NCBI GenBank assembly: GCA_905216075.1
Contig: CAJMSO010000099.1
Location: 1 to 6,503, forward strand
Source: an uncultured bacterium
GTDB lineage: Bacteria > Actinomycetota > Coriobacteriia > Coriobacteriales > Coriobacteriaceae
Direction of reading: 5' to 3'
Length of the DNA: 6,503 nucleotides
The stretch's first letter is position 1. Each line of letters opens with the position of its first letter. The position numbers and the translations under genes were made by a program. This document shows positions 6,201 through 6,503 of the stretch, one piece after another. The notes beneath the pieces are model-generated. The model saw only the letters and a program-made list of their open reading frames with translations. It was not told the origin of the DNA and made no database searches.

Positions 6201-6503
6201 GCACCTCAGCGTAGTCGTAGGTTACGCCTTCGCCGCCGGTGCGGCCCTGTGGTGCGCCCAGGCGAACCTCGGGCTGGCCCTCGATATTGCAGATGAAGCT
6301 GTACCAGATAAGACAGGGCTCGGTGCACTCAAGCTCTACGGTAAATATGCCGTCGCCCTCGTGCGTCATAGGATACCGAGACTCACCAATCTCATCGACC
6401 CAGGTGCGAAGCGTAAGCGTTGCCTGCGCGGGATCGGCGTCCTCCAGAATCACGGAGAGCGAAAGGGTTGTTCCTGTGGTCACAGCGCCAAACGGAGTGC
6501 GAA
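3241..6503 (-). CDS. malQ: Bifunctional GH13 amylase/debranching-type enzyme fused to GH77 4-alpha-glucanotransferase (5' end outside window)
   Basis: This large, probably cytoplasmic enzyme joins two alpha-glucan activities. Numbering is from the GTG at 6483. Residues 1-~108 look like a beta-sandwich starch-binding or neopullulanase-type N-domain. The GH13 barrel follows (MVYQIFPDRY 116-125) with DGVFNH (245-250), GWRLD with nucleophile Asp333, GEVW with acid/base Glu362, and SHD with Asp437, then a C-terminal beta domain to ~620. GH77 (MalQ) runs from ~633 to 1080: RYWQVLP, SPYAGPSAFAGN, GDIPMYV, PPDNF, GQVWGNP, RLDHFLGF with nucleophile Asp890, AEDLG with Glu936, and THD with Asp985. The GH13 half should hydrolyse or debranch glucan, and GH77 should transfer maltodextrin chains. 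This is close to proteins annotated as GlgX/4-alpha-glucanotransferase; the symbol fits only the GH77 half. The frame stays open to the window edge. Codons before the GTG read R-T-P-F-G-A, matching the family's 'R-x-P-F-G-A-V-x-x-G-T' opening, so the true start lies upstream. No signal peptide is visible. Confidence 0.9.
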   Translation of the reverse strand, partial: RTPFGAVTTGTTLSLSVILEDADPAQATLTLRTWVDEIGESRYPMTHEGDGIFTVELECTEPCLIWYSFICNIEGQPEVRLGAPQGRTGGEGVTYDYAEVPSFQVTVYKHRENRPTWYERGMVYQIFPDRYARDEHWRERTLAEVEKPRKGIQRRMVEDWNEPPVYERAEDGSIKTWDFYGGSLKGIQEDLPRIAELGFTAIYLNPIFEAASNHRYDTADYTKIDPILGTEQDFTELCEAAEKLGISIILDGVFNHTGDDSIYFNRYGNYPGVGAWQSKDSPWRDAFYFHEDGSYDCWWGVGNMPAINESSELVRERLLGKDGVIRKWLRAGAHGWRLDVADELSDDFLTEIKKAVLAEKPDALLLGEVWEDASNKISYGHLRRYLQGSELDSAMDYPFRDMVIGFLMGYKNAYQAAEDIETLRENYPREALSCALNLLSSHDRPRIISVLGGGPDESQLPESERSKWRLDENSMGLAKSRFWLATLMQMTFPGVPSIYYGDEYGLEGLTDPGNRRTMPTKENLHDFDTFAIVKNASAVRRALPFMIDGEIKAFALNDEVLAYNRTGNDGESATVIINRSLRNSHRVTIPALGECASDVISGHECEIHNGTVTLDLYPLGSSIIYHHAEKRLQEPLDHGAGVVCHITSVPTDDGKPGTIGAPTRRFIDHLAAMGMRYWQVLPVNPTDFFRSPYAGPSAFAGNIELLPESHEELAADFETWKTRGGEDADPLYTAFKHRNADWLEKYCVYMAVKKYFEGESRHDWPADVARYNEHLIDDKRFHSEAELQAYMQYRFDLAWCELMNYAHKKGIEVIGDIPMYVSDDSADAWSEPENFWLSDTGKAIEISGAPPDNFAPEGQVWGNPTFRWDHMKQNGYSWWMDRLRRAFALYDRVRLDHFLGFHSYFSIPAGKACADGRWLAGPGKDLFQTAYDELGPLNFIAEDLGYLTPGVRAMASTCGFPGMDVLEFSDYDVRCGIHPTPGKILYTSTHDTSTLAGWCTRSFAGGDEPSGIELASELMGNALASDAPLVMMPLQDVLGLGDDARMNVPGVATGNWTWQAEEADVTAAEEKTAKLLRSTHRFWGEA

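Overview
The window looks like a chromosomal segment of a GC-rich Gram-positive bacterium, most likely an actinomycete of the class Coriobacteriia, with Collinsella or a close relative as the best guess. This rests on high-GC coding DNA (37 of 60 bases are G/C in a hand count of 1081-1140), an fmt-rsmB gene pair, and a GH13-GH77 fusion enzyme typical of gut starch and glycogen users. The genus is an inference from style and gene content and was not tested by any search.

Left part (1-1702, + strand): the 3' end of fmt (methionyl-tRNA formyltransferase) overlaps the start of rsmB (16S rRNA m5C967 methyltransferase) by four bases. Both are housekeeping translation genes in one operon. Seven bases after rsmB comes a 22-bp imperfect hairpin (1709-1775). 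Its only two non-Watson-Crick positions are G-U in the + strand RNA. It lacks a proper U tract, so it looks more like a repeat or structured RNA element than a plain terminator.

Middle (1893-2828, + strand): one AT-rich gene (14 of 60 G/C at 2161-2220) encodes a 311-residue envelope protein I do not recognise. It has an acidic cytoplasmic head, one membrane segment or lipoprotein-like signal, a polar helical region, a Ser/Asn/Gly linker and a 39-residue aromatic C-terminal cap. Its composition differs sharply from both sides, which suggests acquired cargo lying between two conserved transcription units. It is the most novel item in the window. It converges on the right-hand genes at a strong GC hairpin (2877-2906).

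Right part (2916-6503, - strand): a large fused alpha-glucan enzyme with a GH13 amylase/debranching-type half and a GH77 4-alpha-glucanotransferase half reads leftward. A 78-residue FmdB-type zinc ribbon protein follows it. All expected catalytic carboxylates of both glycosidase halves are present. The fused enzyme probably starts upstream of the window: its frame is open to the edge, and the residues before the first in-window GTG fit the usual N-terminal motif of the family. The fusion would let one polypeptide cut alpha-glucan and re-shuffle the resulting maltodextrins. I see no tRNA, rRNA, CRISPR array, insertion sequence or complete mobile element here.
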